From positions 5,555,827 through 5,619,826 of the forward strand of contig JAMKCF010000013.1 of NCBI GenBank assembly GCA_023634235.1: 64,000 nucleotides of DNA. Direction: 5' to 3'. Position numbers and translations under genes: made by a program. The notes under the pieces were generated by a model. It worked only from the letters and a program-made list of their open reading frames with translations. It was not told the origin of the DNA and did no database searches. Numbering within the stretch: position 1 is the stretch's first letter; the number at the start of each line of letters is the position of its first letter. Shown here one piece after another: positions 1 through 12,500 of the stretch. Source of the stretch: Pisaster brevispinus. Its lineage: Eukaryota > Echinodermata > Asteroidea > Forcipulatida > Asteriidae.

Positions 1-99
1 ACTTGTGCAATTCATAATCAATTCATGGACGTTAAACTGATGTTTCAATGTTCAAAGTTCATTTAATTAGTATTATTAATAGGGAGACCGCCAACATAG

Positions 100-200
100 G
101 GCTGGATAGCTCAGTTGGTAGAGCGCCGGTACGTTAATCCGGAGGTCGTTGGTTCAAGTCCCGCTCCAGTCAATTTGTCTTTGTTCAAACCCAAATTAAT
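100..200 (+). mobile_element. tRNA-derived SINE head (tRNA-Asn-like)
   Basis: Positions 100-172 can be folded as a tRNA: acceptor arms GGCTGGA and TCCAGTC, a D arm, an anticodon loop reading GTT (Asn) and a T arm. Box A (TAGCTCAGTTGG, 107-118) and box B (GGTTCAAGTCC, 151-161) of a polymerase III promoter are present. Position 33 is C instead of the near-universal U, and the anticodon and T stems each hold a mismatch, so a working tRNA is unlikely. The sequence continues into a non-tRNA tail (AATTTGTCTTTGTTCAAACC), as in tRNA-derived SINEs. The 3' limit is a guess. Confidence 0.6.
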
Positions 201-3200
201 AAAAACAAATTACCCAGTCAGTTTCCCTTGTGGTTTATTACTTGATATTTAGTATAAAAAAGGATAAATAAACTAACTAATTAACTAACTAACTGAATAA
301 CTAAATAAATAAAACATAAAGGAAATATCAATTAAAACAAAATCAATACGAAAATACGTCAACAAGTTAGATTTCAAGAACTAGATGCAAACAAATCGAC
401 ACTGCAGAGGTTTCCAATTTAGAAGCAGAGATTGTGGGAGAGATTGGCTGTTGCCAGCTTGGCGAATTACACTTCCATTGGAGTTGCCTCCTCAGCTTAC
501 AATATCACATTCGTCATCGGAAACGTCTCCTTCAGAAATAAGAATGGCTAACGATGAAAGGTAATTATTTTACGATTCTCAAGTTTCGATGCGAAACCTT
601 GTAATAAATAAATAAACATTGTACATGAATAAATACATGAATAAAGAAATAACCAAAACAATCGCGACGAATAAACAATTTTGTTATTATTCTGATTGAA
701 ATAAATAAAGTCAATGTTTAGGCGATTCTGATTAGGAACCATGGTACATCAACAGTTTGTGAATTTCGTTATCACACCAACAAAGGTAACAAGGGGGTTC
801 AAGTTTTAAGATACCCATCAGGGACATCAGCTGAGCACACACAGTTTTTTACTACAAGCCTGAAAACTAAACTGCAACATTTCAAAACTTAGTGAGGGCG
901 CTGTTTGGGGTTTGTGACGTCATACGCAAGGGATTGCATACAACAGTCTGACGTGCATACAGTGCCAAAATGTTCCCTCATCGAATGAGCAAGTATTTTA
1001 TATTTGCGGTGAGATAAAACCCAATAACAAACGTTATGTTTATCAAACAGCCCCCAGCGCAAAACTGAATGGACCTTCCTTTATTTTGTTTATGGTTTGC
1101 ATTGCTTTCACCCTACATTGGTAGGCCAATGGATTGGGAAGTACCCCCCCCCCCACGGAAACTTGTAAGTTGATTTATAGGAGTTTACAAAGTGATACTC
1201 CGATAAACACAAATACATCCCTTTCACATTTTTTTCACCCCCTCAAATTGTTCACTTGTTCTTATTGTTTTAGTTGTTGTTGTTGTATTAGTTTGCTTAG
1301 ACCTACAGCTTTTTCAAAATTATGTTTGCAAAGTATGGTATCAAAGCCCTGAACATTTTATGATGTACATGATGTACGTACAGTGGTTCATGTTTTATGA
1401 TTTCAATGAAGGTTTTATTCCAACTGTATATGTTTTCTTCACAGTACTGATCATTGCAGAACTTTATGCAATCCAACCTAATAGTAGTATAGACTGTACC
1501 GTTTGCATCATGCGTCTGCCCTCAACGTCAGGGGATTACCCATGCCACTCAAACGATGTGCAAGAAGTCTGGTGTAATCTTTCCCATAGAATAGGTCAAA
1601 CTGTACCCCAAACTACCACTATATAATAGATCAACCTACCGATACCTCATTTCCGGTACACTTTGACCTCATGGCCCTTTGGGTGAAAGGTCAAAGTGTA
1701 TAGAGAGTCTTTCTACTAAAATAGGGGAAACTCCGCCCCCAAACACAAAAACACAAAAAACAACAACACATAATTAAATAAAGAAATAAAGAAACAAAGG
1801 AATCATGTTTATATTATGTTTGTTTGCTCATTTTGCGAAAACGCTTGTCGCAAAAACAAACAAACAAACGAAAGTAACAATCGGTAGTAACCTCCAGCTC
1901 CGCTACCCTGATTTAATTGGCTATCGATTTCGAGACGCTGAGACGCACGACTTAGAATTTACATTGATTAGAATTATCCACCAATTGGCATGCGTCACAA
2001 TGAAAATTGAAGGACGGTTCCAAGTGAAGAGGCAGAACCACTTGAATACGGTTGCACGAAAGTGGAATTGGCGTTCATTTGCCGGAATATGATTGGGAAA
2101 ACCTATAAAATCTTCCGACCGTATTTCAGACAGACATATTTTTTCTAAATGATTGATACTTGTAATGTAAACATTATAAGCAGTGATCTTCGTAGATTAA
2201 AACTAGCAAGTTCCTTCGACAATAAACAACCCCTGTAAATGTTCAATTGAAAGACTTGTTTATCTGTTCGGATATTTACTTTCATATACGCTGTGTTGAA
2301 CGTGCGAGATTCTTCATGATTATAAACGAAAGAAAGACGGGAAAACAACCTATAGGTAAAAAGGTTTGTGTTATCACAACCCTCTGATCACCGTAAGTAA
2401 TAAAAACATTCAACTCCTGAAGACCTTCTCTCTTAATGGTGATTTCCCCAAAGGTCAGAAAAGAAGCAATCCCAAGACGGAGAAAGTTCAATCTCTTACT
2501 GTTACGCATCTGATGTACTTCTGGTGAGTAATCACAGAGATAGAGTGGGTAGCTTTCGCAGGTGTACAAGGGGAATTATCTAAACGCAGAACGACTTCAT
2601 GCCCTAAAAGAAGATTATTCAACTCATTCACACTGTCAGCGCAGACGAAATGGAAAGGCGCAGACGAAATGGAAAGGCACCTCTGGCCATACTCCCAAAC
2701 AACCAAAATTGGTTTGTATTATGACCTCTGTATCAAGATATGGAATATAGACTAGATACTGAGTAGAGAATTCTGACAGGTGTAATTGGTTGCGTGAATC
2801 CAATACGAACACGGAATGTTCTATTTCTACGAGAGGGGTTCCCGAAAGCCTATATCTTCTAAAATACACTTGAAAAGTCTACATATCACCGAGATCAATT
2901 AATAATAAAGTAAAATGTATCCATTTCGTACCAGTTTATGTGATATTTAAGAAAGGGTGTTTTAGTATACTTTTTTTCTGTTGACAAACACACATTTATA
3001 CATATTTTAAAAACATTTTTCATATTTCCCTCCCCTGCGATGGATTGTAATAAGACATCGAATTCCAAAAAAGCAGCGACAATTCTCGCTCTGCGTCAAC
3101 AGTCAGCTCATGTCAAACAAGCAGTGAACACGAGGCAAGACTGTCAAATCTGAGATATTCACGGGATACCGTGTTCTTCAAACCAAAACCCCCCAAGCCC

Positions 3201-3246
3201 TCTAAGTAAAAGACCATTCATTAGACAACAGTCCCCAGAGAAGTAG
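201..3246. other. 5' flank of the receptor gene, no coding region recognised
   Basis: This stretch holds TAAC/TAAA simple repeats (about 260-312), part of the CRE-bearing MITE family (about 889-945, GAGGGCGCTGTTTGG followed by TGACGTCAT), a C-run (1145-1155), a hairpin at 1657-1700 and a 19 bp tandem duplication near 2640-2678. Open frames here are short and resemble nothing I know. A promoter or 5' UTR exon for the receptor probably lies close to 3246, but I see no TATA box or other decisive core element. Confidence 0.5.
1657..1700. repeat. Inverted repeat with paired AGGTCAAAG half-sites
   Basis: TACACTTTGACCT (1657-1669) is repeated as its exact reverse complement AGGTCAAAGTGTA (1688-1700), with an 18-base loop. 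Each arm carries an AGGTCA core like the half-site of nuclear receptors. It is unclear whether this is a regulatory site, a MITE remnant or chance. Confidence 0.5.
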
Positions 3247-3513
3247 ATGGTGGTTGCTGACAGCAAGATGTGTCTCTCTCACAGTATCGCGACGAGCCGG
3301 ACTCTGGTAGCCGTGTTGATCGCGGCCGCGCTCTCGGGGCTGGCGACCCCCACGTGCCACGCCGCCAAGATACCACTGCCGATTATGATGATCAACCCAG
3401 GCGGGTCCTGGATCGGGATTGACCGTGCAATGGAGCTAGCTAGGGATGACATCAACCGCCAAGACGGTATACTGGATGACTACGAACTTCAACTGATCGC
3501 CAACTATTCAAAC
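3247..3513 (+). CDS. GABA-B receptor-like exon 1: signal peptide and start of ligand domain (residues 1-89)
   Basis: The exon starts at an ATG directly after an in-frame TAG and ends AAC|GTAAGTG, phase 0. A second in-frame ATG at 3268 (Met8) could also serve. A hydrophobic stretch ([14 protein letters not shown], about 20-33) and a likely cleavage after HAA (residue 40) make a signal peptide. The mature start, [14 protein letters not shown], followed by an acidic helix and DDYELQLI, is the first strand-helix-strand of the Venus-flytrap fold. Trp55 aligns with GABBR1b Trp65. NYS (87-89) is a potential N-glycosylation site. The exon is richer in G and C than the introns around it. Confidence 0.9.
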
Positions 3514-6500
3514 GTAAGTGTTATATAATACTGATCCATAGTAATAGTTATGGAGAAGTATTTACAACAATTATTATTATTATACATTTCTGGTAGGATG
3601 CCTCATAAGTGAATCACTGTAGCTCGCAAGTCTGAGGAAACCTGTAGACAAGGCTGGTTGTTAAAATATAAACCAGAAACACCCCTACTATTCCACGATA
3701 CGTGTTATGGGTTCTTTAATGTGCACTTGACAAATCCTAGTACACGCGGAACCTACGGCTTAATGTTCCATCCGAATGACATAGCAATTCTGGTATCTTA
3801 AAATGATCTTGCTCACGAGCGACACGTGCCACAACAGGGTATACGAAGCCACAATCGACTGATCTGACACACCAGAGCTTGAGTCCGGTGCTCTCAACCG
3901 CTGGGCCATGCCAATGAACAAGAAAGGAATTCAACAAACTGTGGATCTGGCCGAATTTACCCGTACACACATTATTGGCTTTGCACATAAAGTATTGCTT
4001 AGAAGGAAATGGCTGAAAAGCTTGTGCTTTGCATTGCTAAGCAATGTTTCCGCAAAATGCAAGGACACATGGATCGGTAACTGTAGAAAGAAATGACCAG
4101 TTTCCATTTGGAGCTCACTGATTATAAAGTTCATAATTATTACAGTACCAGTTTTCAGGGAAATTGAATCGCGGATGAGGAATTGTCTGAAATAATTTAA
4201 AATAGCATTTGAAAATTACCTCAAAAATCTTTCACGTGGTAGTAACAAACAAATTATACCTAAAAAGCATAAAACCTTTTGGTGCTGCTTTCACTGACCT
4301 GAACAAATACAACTTGTTCACGGGTTGGTAATGTATGGTGTGTTTATTGAAAACATACCCTTACCGTAACTTTGGCGTAGTTCCACTTTAAGCCACGCCC
4401 ACTTCATACAAACTTGCTCCACCAATTACCAGAAGCCAATAGGAAATGCACTGAGAAAGTGTATCTTTGAAAGTTAATGTACATTCAAAAAATCGTTGTA
4501 TGGATTTGCCTTCAAATAGTGTTTTACAGAGTCTCATATTCTAGTCAAAATTATCAGTTTTTGTCCAAAGAAATGCCTTTAAAAAATGAAATTGGTGATT
4601 TCTGGTAAAAGAAATTACACACATAAACGTAATGTCAGCTTTGGAGCATGGGAGTAGCCAAGACCTGCGTACAGATGCGCGCGCATGAGGCGTATCAACT
4701 TACCAACAGAATAATCATGCTCGTAAGTGTGACCTTATTCCACTATAAGCCACGCCCACTTCAAACAATCTGGCTGAAACGATTACCAGAATAGACCTTA
4801 TGCATTGACGTCATCCAGCCGCCATCTTAGAGGTAAAACGATGACGCAACAATCGAAACGCACAGATTTTTACGCGCGGCGCACAGGATTGGCCAATGAA
4901 CAACCTCCTTTTGACCTCTAGGCGAGGGCGCCCTACTGAAATGACGTCATGTGCATAAGGTCTATTCCATAGAACATGCAAGTTGAGCTAGTTTGTGTAA
5001 GACAGTTAATGTAATAATATTAAAAGATTGATACCTGAGCTTGGTCTTTTTTACATGCGTTCTGCAAAGACTCGAGGTCTTCTCATAATTACAAGTTTCT
5101 GTCATTAGAAATGCCATTGAACGATGAAAAATGGGTACATTATGGTAAAATTATTACACACAAAGTGTAACGAACGGAGCCGGAAGTAGTGAAAACGGTG
5201 TGCGTGCAGCAGATGCGCGCGTGTGATGCACTAGTGACGTACCAACCGGATAGAAGAATGGAATTGATTAACTTCTCCGGAAATCACTATATATTATTTC
5301 TAATAATATTATTTCTACACTAACCTCACGAAGTCTGACCCTGTGTGGGAGCTCTCGGTTGCCATGATCCACGTCATTGTGATATCCCATAATTAACCAT
5401 TGAACTTGTCAGATACTTCTTAAAAGGTGCACATTGCCCTCACACATCTCTCAAATGTTGCTGCTTGGAATTCCTGCTTATCCTTTTCAAGAGTTGCTCT
5501 TGCACGAAAACACCTAAAGTGTGTTGTAAATAGTGAGTATTGATTAAACATGAATTTCCCCTTGAAATACATTTTGTGGAATAAAAAAGTTGGTTCTACA
5601 AAAGAGCGGACTGCGTTCTGTCATAAAGTTACACAAAACCCACACACTTCTAGATATTTATGTGAATCATTGTAGTATATTAAAACAAATTATCGTTCCA
5701 ACCATATTCACTTGTTCGAAACAAATGCTTTTGTAGCCCAAACTTGGGCGCATTTTACAAAAAGTAACCATAAAAAGCAATCAGCCCTTCCCATGAAAAA
5801 TCTTAATTACATTCACGCATGCGTACAAACAGTTTTTGGTAAACGCCATGGAGTTGTGCACTCTAGGCAGACGCACAAATGCGTAATGCGTCAGCCCACC
5901 ATCAGCCCCCATACAAAAAGGCGCGATGTTCCCTCATTTTGCCAACTACCAGCAGTGTCAGAACGCACGCGCGATGTGCAATTTACATATTTTACGGGGG
6001 TGGTCTATTCACAGAAAACGAAAACTTCCCGAGGCTGATGGTGAAAGTAATTCCCCCCTTCTATAAATTGCTAATCAATTAGCTTGGGTCAACCACCTTG
6101 TACTGTATGTGAGCTTTGGTTATGGGCTATACACATTAAAAACACTCAACGAAAAAAAACACTTGGATAAATTTGCAAGGGCAAACGCAGACATCTTCTA
6201 CGAGATCAAAGAGTATACGGAGGCCCTTGAAGGGACAAGCAAAGAAGAAGAGGAAGAAGAATAAGAAGAGAAGAAGAAGTAGAAGAAGTAGAAGAAGAAG
6301 AAGAAGTAGAAGGAGAAGAAGAAGAAAAAATACACGATTGAACAGGTAAAAATATAAAGACAATGTATTTCGATCCCTCATCGTAGTGTTTCGTTCACTC
6401 GAAACAACATTTTGTTTTTACATCGACATACGAACAAAATACTTCGAGGGAACGAGACAATATTATTTCAAAGCAGCCAAATAATAGTTGGAGGGAACGA

Positions 6501-9500
6501 ACTCATAATAATAAAGAAATAATCACAAATCGATAACATCATACATATCGTCGCTAACGCCCGAATTAACACATCGTGTACAAACCATACTACTGTTTAG
6601 TTTTCAGTTTTTTTTTTACATTTTTAAACAATATTCTTCCTACAATTTCACGAATTTTCAAAACTTCAAGGCCTGCACTTTTTTTAATTACGATATTTAC
6701 GCGTTGCAACACTTGCACGAGAGTGAAAATGTTCATTTTTTACGAACTGACACATAAGTTGCACGTTACCATAGACCGTGTAAAGTTGACCTCGAGAGCA
6801 TACGAGCTTTTGCGAGAATCTGGACTTCCGGACAACTTGAATAGCAGCTACAGTGTGTATTGTGGCAGTTGTTTTTGAAAAGGAACTTGTATTGTGATAT
6901 TTTAATAATTTTCAACCACTGAATATGGTTTGAATAAAAAAAGAGAGCTAAATTTAGAAAGTGTAAATTGTAACAATTTAGCAAATCTTTGAATTTGTTT
7001 TACAGCTGACCTCAAAGGGACACGCTTTGGATTGGGCGATTTGGGCTATAAAAAGCGTTTGTTTTGAAATGAATTGAAATGAATACGGTTGGAAAGATGT
7101 TTTTAATAGTAGAATATCATGATTCACAAAGTAATAGGAAAACCGCACAAGTTCGAGGCATTTGTGTGAATCCTTATATTTTACTTTTAAAACATCTTTT
7201 CAACCATATTTATTTCATATTTGAAACGCTTTTTGTAGCCAAATTCGCCCAATCCAAGGCAACGTGTCCCTTAAATTTTCTCTTCACGTCTGACCACAAA
7301 GAACATGCAACAAAAAGGCGACCGTCGTGATCCTTGACGTACACGCATGCTTACTAGAGCGAGATGCTACATTTAGTAGTACGGAACCCAAACCGCGTGA
7401 AACTAGGACGTTGTCGTCCCGGTGACTGCCATTGATCTCCATTAATATTGACTGCCATGCAACGTTACGTAAAATCCATGCGACACAATTAGATCTGGGG
7501 TTTTTTTTGCGCCAAGTAACGAAGCACTGATATCCCAACTTTAAATATAACCTAATTTCGGTTTGTTAGTGCAGTCGACACGGTTTCCGCAACACAGTCG
7601 GCGTCGAAACTATTTCTTAATTTTTTCTTTAAGTTTCCAGATTTACTTTTATTTATGTAAATTGTTAGTTTTGAACGTAATTATTCCACCAATATGTTTT
7701 TGGGGTTGACAAAAGTGATGTGACAGGAATAAAAATCACACGAAATTGCACCCGCGATAATCTCCCATAGCTGATGGCTCAGATGAGCCCGGAAGCTCAT
7801 CAATGGTGACCCTATCGTCGCGAGACTTTGAACCCTTGCATTGGCCGCCGTAGCTGATGAGGTCAAACAATGGAAACATGCAGGCGCGTACGCGCCACGC
7901 ACAGCTCTCAGCCAATGAAAAGTCTTCTTTTGACCTCAGTGAGGGCGCTGTTCAATCTTGTAACGTCATGAGCATGGGGTCTATTGCAATGCACACACAC
8001 AAATATGAGAACAATAATGTTATCACGAACTAACTAAACTGACACAAACATTGCGTTCGGACGCGCGGACCTCCGTTTTACACAGTGACACAGACACACA
8101 CAGTGTTGTCATTGTGTCACGGACATTGTTTGCTTTGTTCTTATTTCGGTTTCATGAACTAACACTAAACTTTCTTACTTTATTGCTAATTTATTTAGGA
8201 CGCAAAACGTTCTAAAACAGCGTATTCAAAGCTCAAGTGTCCACTATAAGAAAACGATAGTCGAGAACACTCTTAAGCTTTGAAAGATAGTGGTGTTTTA
8301 CAAAGCGTTTTCTTCAATATTGCTAGTTTTCACTAAAATGGTTTAGGCTTAGGTGTGTGTCAGTTTGTGGCGTCGGTGACCGTTAAGAGCTATGGATTGA
8401 TAAACCAATTACCATGAATATTAGCTATAATTTTAATATCAGCCTATATACATCCCCATTTAATTTTTTTCAATAGCCGACACCAATATAAACATTGGTA
8501 TATCGTTTTAGACGATAACTATAACTTGACGGTTTAAAACTGATAGCTTAAAGATACTTATCGGCAAAAAACGTTTAATTTCTGCCGACGGTAACATAAC
8601 GTGAGATATTATTACTATATGAATATATATATATATATTTAAATATAGACCTAAAGCAGAAGATATTTCAAATAATACTCAGTATTTCATGTCTGACAGA
8701 GGAATTACTTTGGACTTCCCTTGATTGCTCCCGAGTGTCCTATGATATCGCAGAATAGATTTCTCCTCGCTTACATCAAGTCGATTGTTCTAAGTCCCGT
8801 ACCTTACGGCCATTTCCACCATCTGTGACCATTGTGCCGTCCGCAGTTCGGGATGTATTTTCTTCATTGAACGACATGAATGAAATTTGCAGAGTGTGAA
8901 ATGATATTGATTATTTTGAGCTGTTTGACGTTAACATTCTAATAAGATTATAATATTGCTTGGTGTACTCTGGGCACGAGTCCACCCAACGTTTCGACAT
9001 TTCATTATATTGAAGATTATTTTTTACTAGCTTGATTTTTATTGATTCAACAACGATGCCGTAAAGGTTAATGCAGGATTATGAATAAACGAAGGACAAG
9101 CAATTATGTTGCGTAAAACAGTTGACAAGGATGCATCGTTCAAGACGTGGCAATTTCGTGCGTATTGATCACAATAATTTTTAATAACTATGAAATCGGA
9201 TCTTCTTTTTGAATTATATTTTTTTTATAAGTTCTTGAAAATAAACATACTCATAGAAATTTCTTATGAATACAATTACAACTGTATGCGTTAAAAAGGT
9301 CGATCTTGGCTGTGTGTTAATCTTAATTGCTATAAGCAAAGTGTGATGTCACAACACACATCACTATGGTATTACTTTACAACTCATCTTGAGATGAATA
9401 CTAGTACTCTGTGAAATCGGCCCCTAGTGTGTCTTCACTATGTGGAAGTACTTTCATTGTTTTCTTAAATTTGTTTAAATTTTTTATTAGGTGTTCGGAC

Positions 9501-12500
9501 ATAAGTCCGAAGACCTCTTCTTATTGTTCGGTTTTTTTTTAGGTGTTCGGACAAAAGTCCGAAGACCTCTTGTTATTGTTCGGTTTTTTTTTTTTTTTTA
9601 CTTCGTCTTCTTCTTCTCGCCGTCGATTGTCCGCTAACAAAGACACACTTCCTAAGCTCACATAAACTTGAAACTTTATATATAGTTAGATATTCATTAG
9701 TAGATGAAACCATTTTGGGTTTCGTCATGATGACGTCATCAGGTGTCGAGTTACGTTAAATCAAAGTTTAATATTTGAAAAAATCATAACTCCAAAACAA
9801 CACAATGGATTTTCACAATCTATACATCATCGGATAGGCCTGGTATGACTCTAAAAACGCTACACTGAACGCGACCTCATTTGACCTTGACTTCCGGTTC
9901 AAACCGGAAGTTGAATACTTAAAAAATTCGTATCTCAAAAACTACTGATCATTTCATCATAATTTTTACATCAGATTGTAGTTCTGTCATCCTACCGAAA
10001 CTTTTGCACAGAAATGATGCCAATATGACCTTAACTTCTGGTCCTAAATGGGTGTTACAGCCAATGCTAGTATTAACCGCAGTTAATTTGTGTATGAGAA
10101 AAACGCTGTAACTGACTGTTCGCTCCATTATTCATAAGGTTCAAAGTCCACGAAGCCTGTGCGTATAGTCCCACACAACGGAAATGTATCATTGTGTTGC
10201 TTATTCTTGTACGTAGTAACAACACGTGTCCCGCACATAAAAAACTCAAACCCATTCAAAGTTCAGTGTGAATTTAGTTCCGTTGTGCTCGTCTGATGGC
10301 TTAATGGAAAACAAGGAATGAAAGAGGAGGTTTTACTGAGATGTCCACCTGCTTTAGGGATTTGTATGACTTTGACTAAATGACAAAAACTTCAACTGAA
10401 AAAGAACGACATTGGTTTGTATCTCATCAAACACCGAGACCCACGTCACGTTGATCGACGTGACCATGCCTGCCAAAGGCGCTCTAGGCCCTCTGAGTAT
10501 GCCCTTCAGACACGGTGATTAAAATGGTAAGCTTTTATTTCAAAACCACCGTTAAAAAGAGGGGGCATTTATTTTTTGTCTACAATAATATTGATATGTT
10601 TCATCCATGAACTTGCCTAGTGTTTTTTGTTTTGTTTTTTTACTTTCAAAAATCATTATTTTGTCATGGTTTAATTTTCAACTATCTGATTGAATTGATG
10701 CTAATCCCCGCTCAGGTATATTATGAATATGTACTGTGTATGGAAAAAAACATAACTCGTGAACCAAAAAGTGTGCATTTTTTTTGAGTTGATTTTAACC
10801 ATGTTGTAGTCTGACAAGGGTCTGGTTAAAACAAAATAAGATTTAAGAGCGCCATCTGGCGGCAGGTTAAAAAAGTTCAAAATACAGTTTTAATAGAAGC
10901 CTTTTGCAGAGTTTTTATAATTGTTTCAACATGGGCTCCACATACTTCACAAAAAATGAATATGTTGGTGACCTTGTCTTGACCTTTAACCTGTCTAATC
11001 TGGAAGTTCTGTGAAACGCTTTAAAAACATTATTTAATAGCTATTCATTCTGTTTTCACAATAACAAACAGCACAGCTCACGATCACTCCAGTCAGCTTT
11101 ACTTGAATCCGAACACCTCGAATTTGTTATCAAACAAATTCTTATGTCTAGTTTTTTTTTTACTTCTTCAGCTTCTTCTCGCCGTCGATTGTCCGCTAAC
11201 AAAGACACACTTCCTAAGCTCACATAAACTTGAAACTTTAAACATAGTTAGATATTCATTAGTAGATGAAACCATTTTGGGTTTCGTCATGATGACGTCA
11301 TCAGGTGTCGAGTTACGTTAAATCAAAGTTTAATAATTGAAAAAATCATAACTCCAAAACAACACAATGGATTTTCACAATCTATACATCATCGGATAGG
11401 CCTGGTATGACTCTAAAAACGCTACACTGAACGCGACCTCATTTGACCTTGACTTCCGGTTCAAACCGGAAGTTGAATATTTAAAAAATTCATATCTCAA
11501 AAACCACTGATCATTTCATCATAATTTTTACATCAGATTGTAGTTCTGTTATCCTTCCGAAACTTTTGCACAGAAATTATGCCAATATGACCTTAACTTC
11601 TGGTCCTAAATGGGTGTTACAGCCAATGCTAGTATTAACCGCAGTTAATTCGTGTATAGAGAAAAGCGCATTAACTGACTGTCCGCTCCATTATTCATAA
11701 GGTTCAAAGTCCACGAAGCCTGTGTGTGCAACACGAAGCCTGTGTGTACAGTCCCACGTAATGAAAACCATAAGGTTCAAAGTCCACGAAGCCTGTGTGT
11801 ACAGTCCCACGTAACGGAAACATTCCACAGGATGGCGCTATACCAAACAACTGTTAATGCTTTTATCCCGCTCTGGAATTTTATTATTTGCTCGCTCTGT
11901 GACAGATGCTGCCTCGGAAATCTACGTCATTTAAATGTTAAATGGGTAAGAGACCCTGGGTTGCTTTTTTGCGGGATTATACAAAGGTAATATAGGTCTT
12001 CGATTTTAATTGTTTGCATGAAATTACGTGTCCTCTACTTCCAGTTAAAACCGAAAGTGCATTGTAATTAAAAGTGGCAACTTTTTATGGAGTTGATTTT
12101 AACAATGTTGCAGTCTGACAAGGGTCTGGTTAAAAACAAAATTAAGAGCGCCATCTTGCGGTGGGTTAAAAACAGTTCAAAATACAGTTTTACTAGAAGC
12201 CTTTGGCAGAGTTTTTATAATTATTTCAACATGGGCTTCACATATTTCACAGAAATGAATATGTTGGTGACCTTGTCTTGACATTTTAACAAACAACTGT
12301 TCATGCTTTTATCCCGCTCTGAAATATTATCTGTCGTACTAAGTTATGTTTTTTCGGTTTTCTTTTTGAAAACACTACCTCTGCTAACTCGAAAATGTCT
12401 ACACCGAACACCTTGTTTTTGTTACGGAACAAAAACTTATGTCTAGTGTATTCTTATGTTTGTTCTAAAAAAAAATACACACAAACGTTGTCCGCTAATG

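Noticed and set aside
100..172. Functional tRNA-Asn gene
   Set aside because: C at position 33, mismatches in two stems and a SINE-like tail make a derived repeat far more likely.
10286..10315. Possible hammerhead ribozyme core (CTGATGGC...GGAAAAC), also at 13019
   Set aside because: The invariant A after CTGATG is G, the stem II bases do not pair, and no cleavage-site stem could be drawn.
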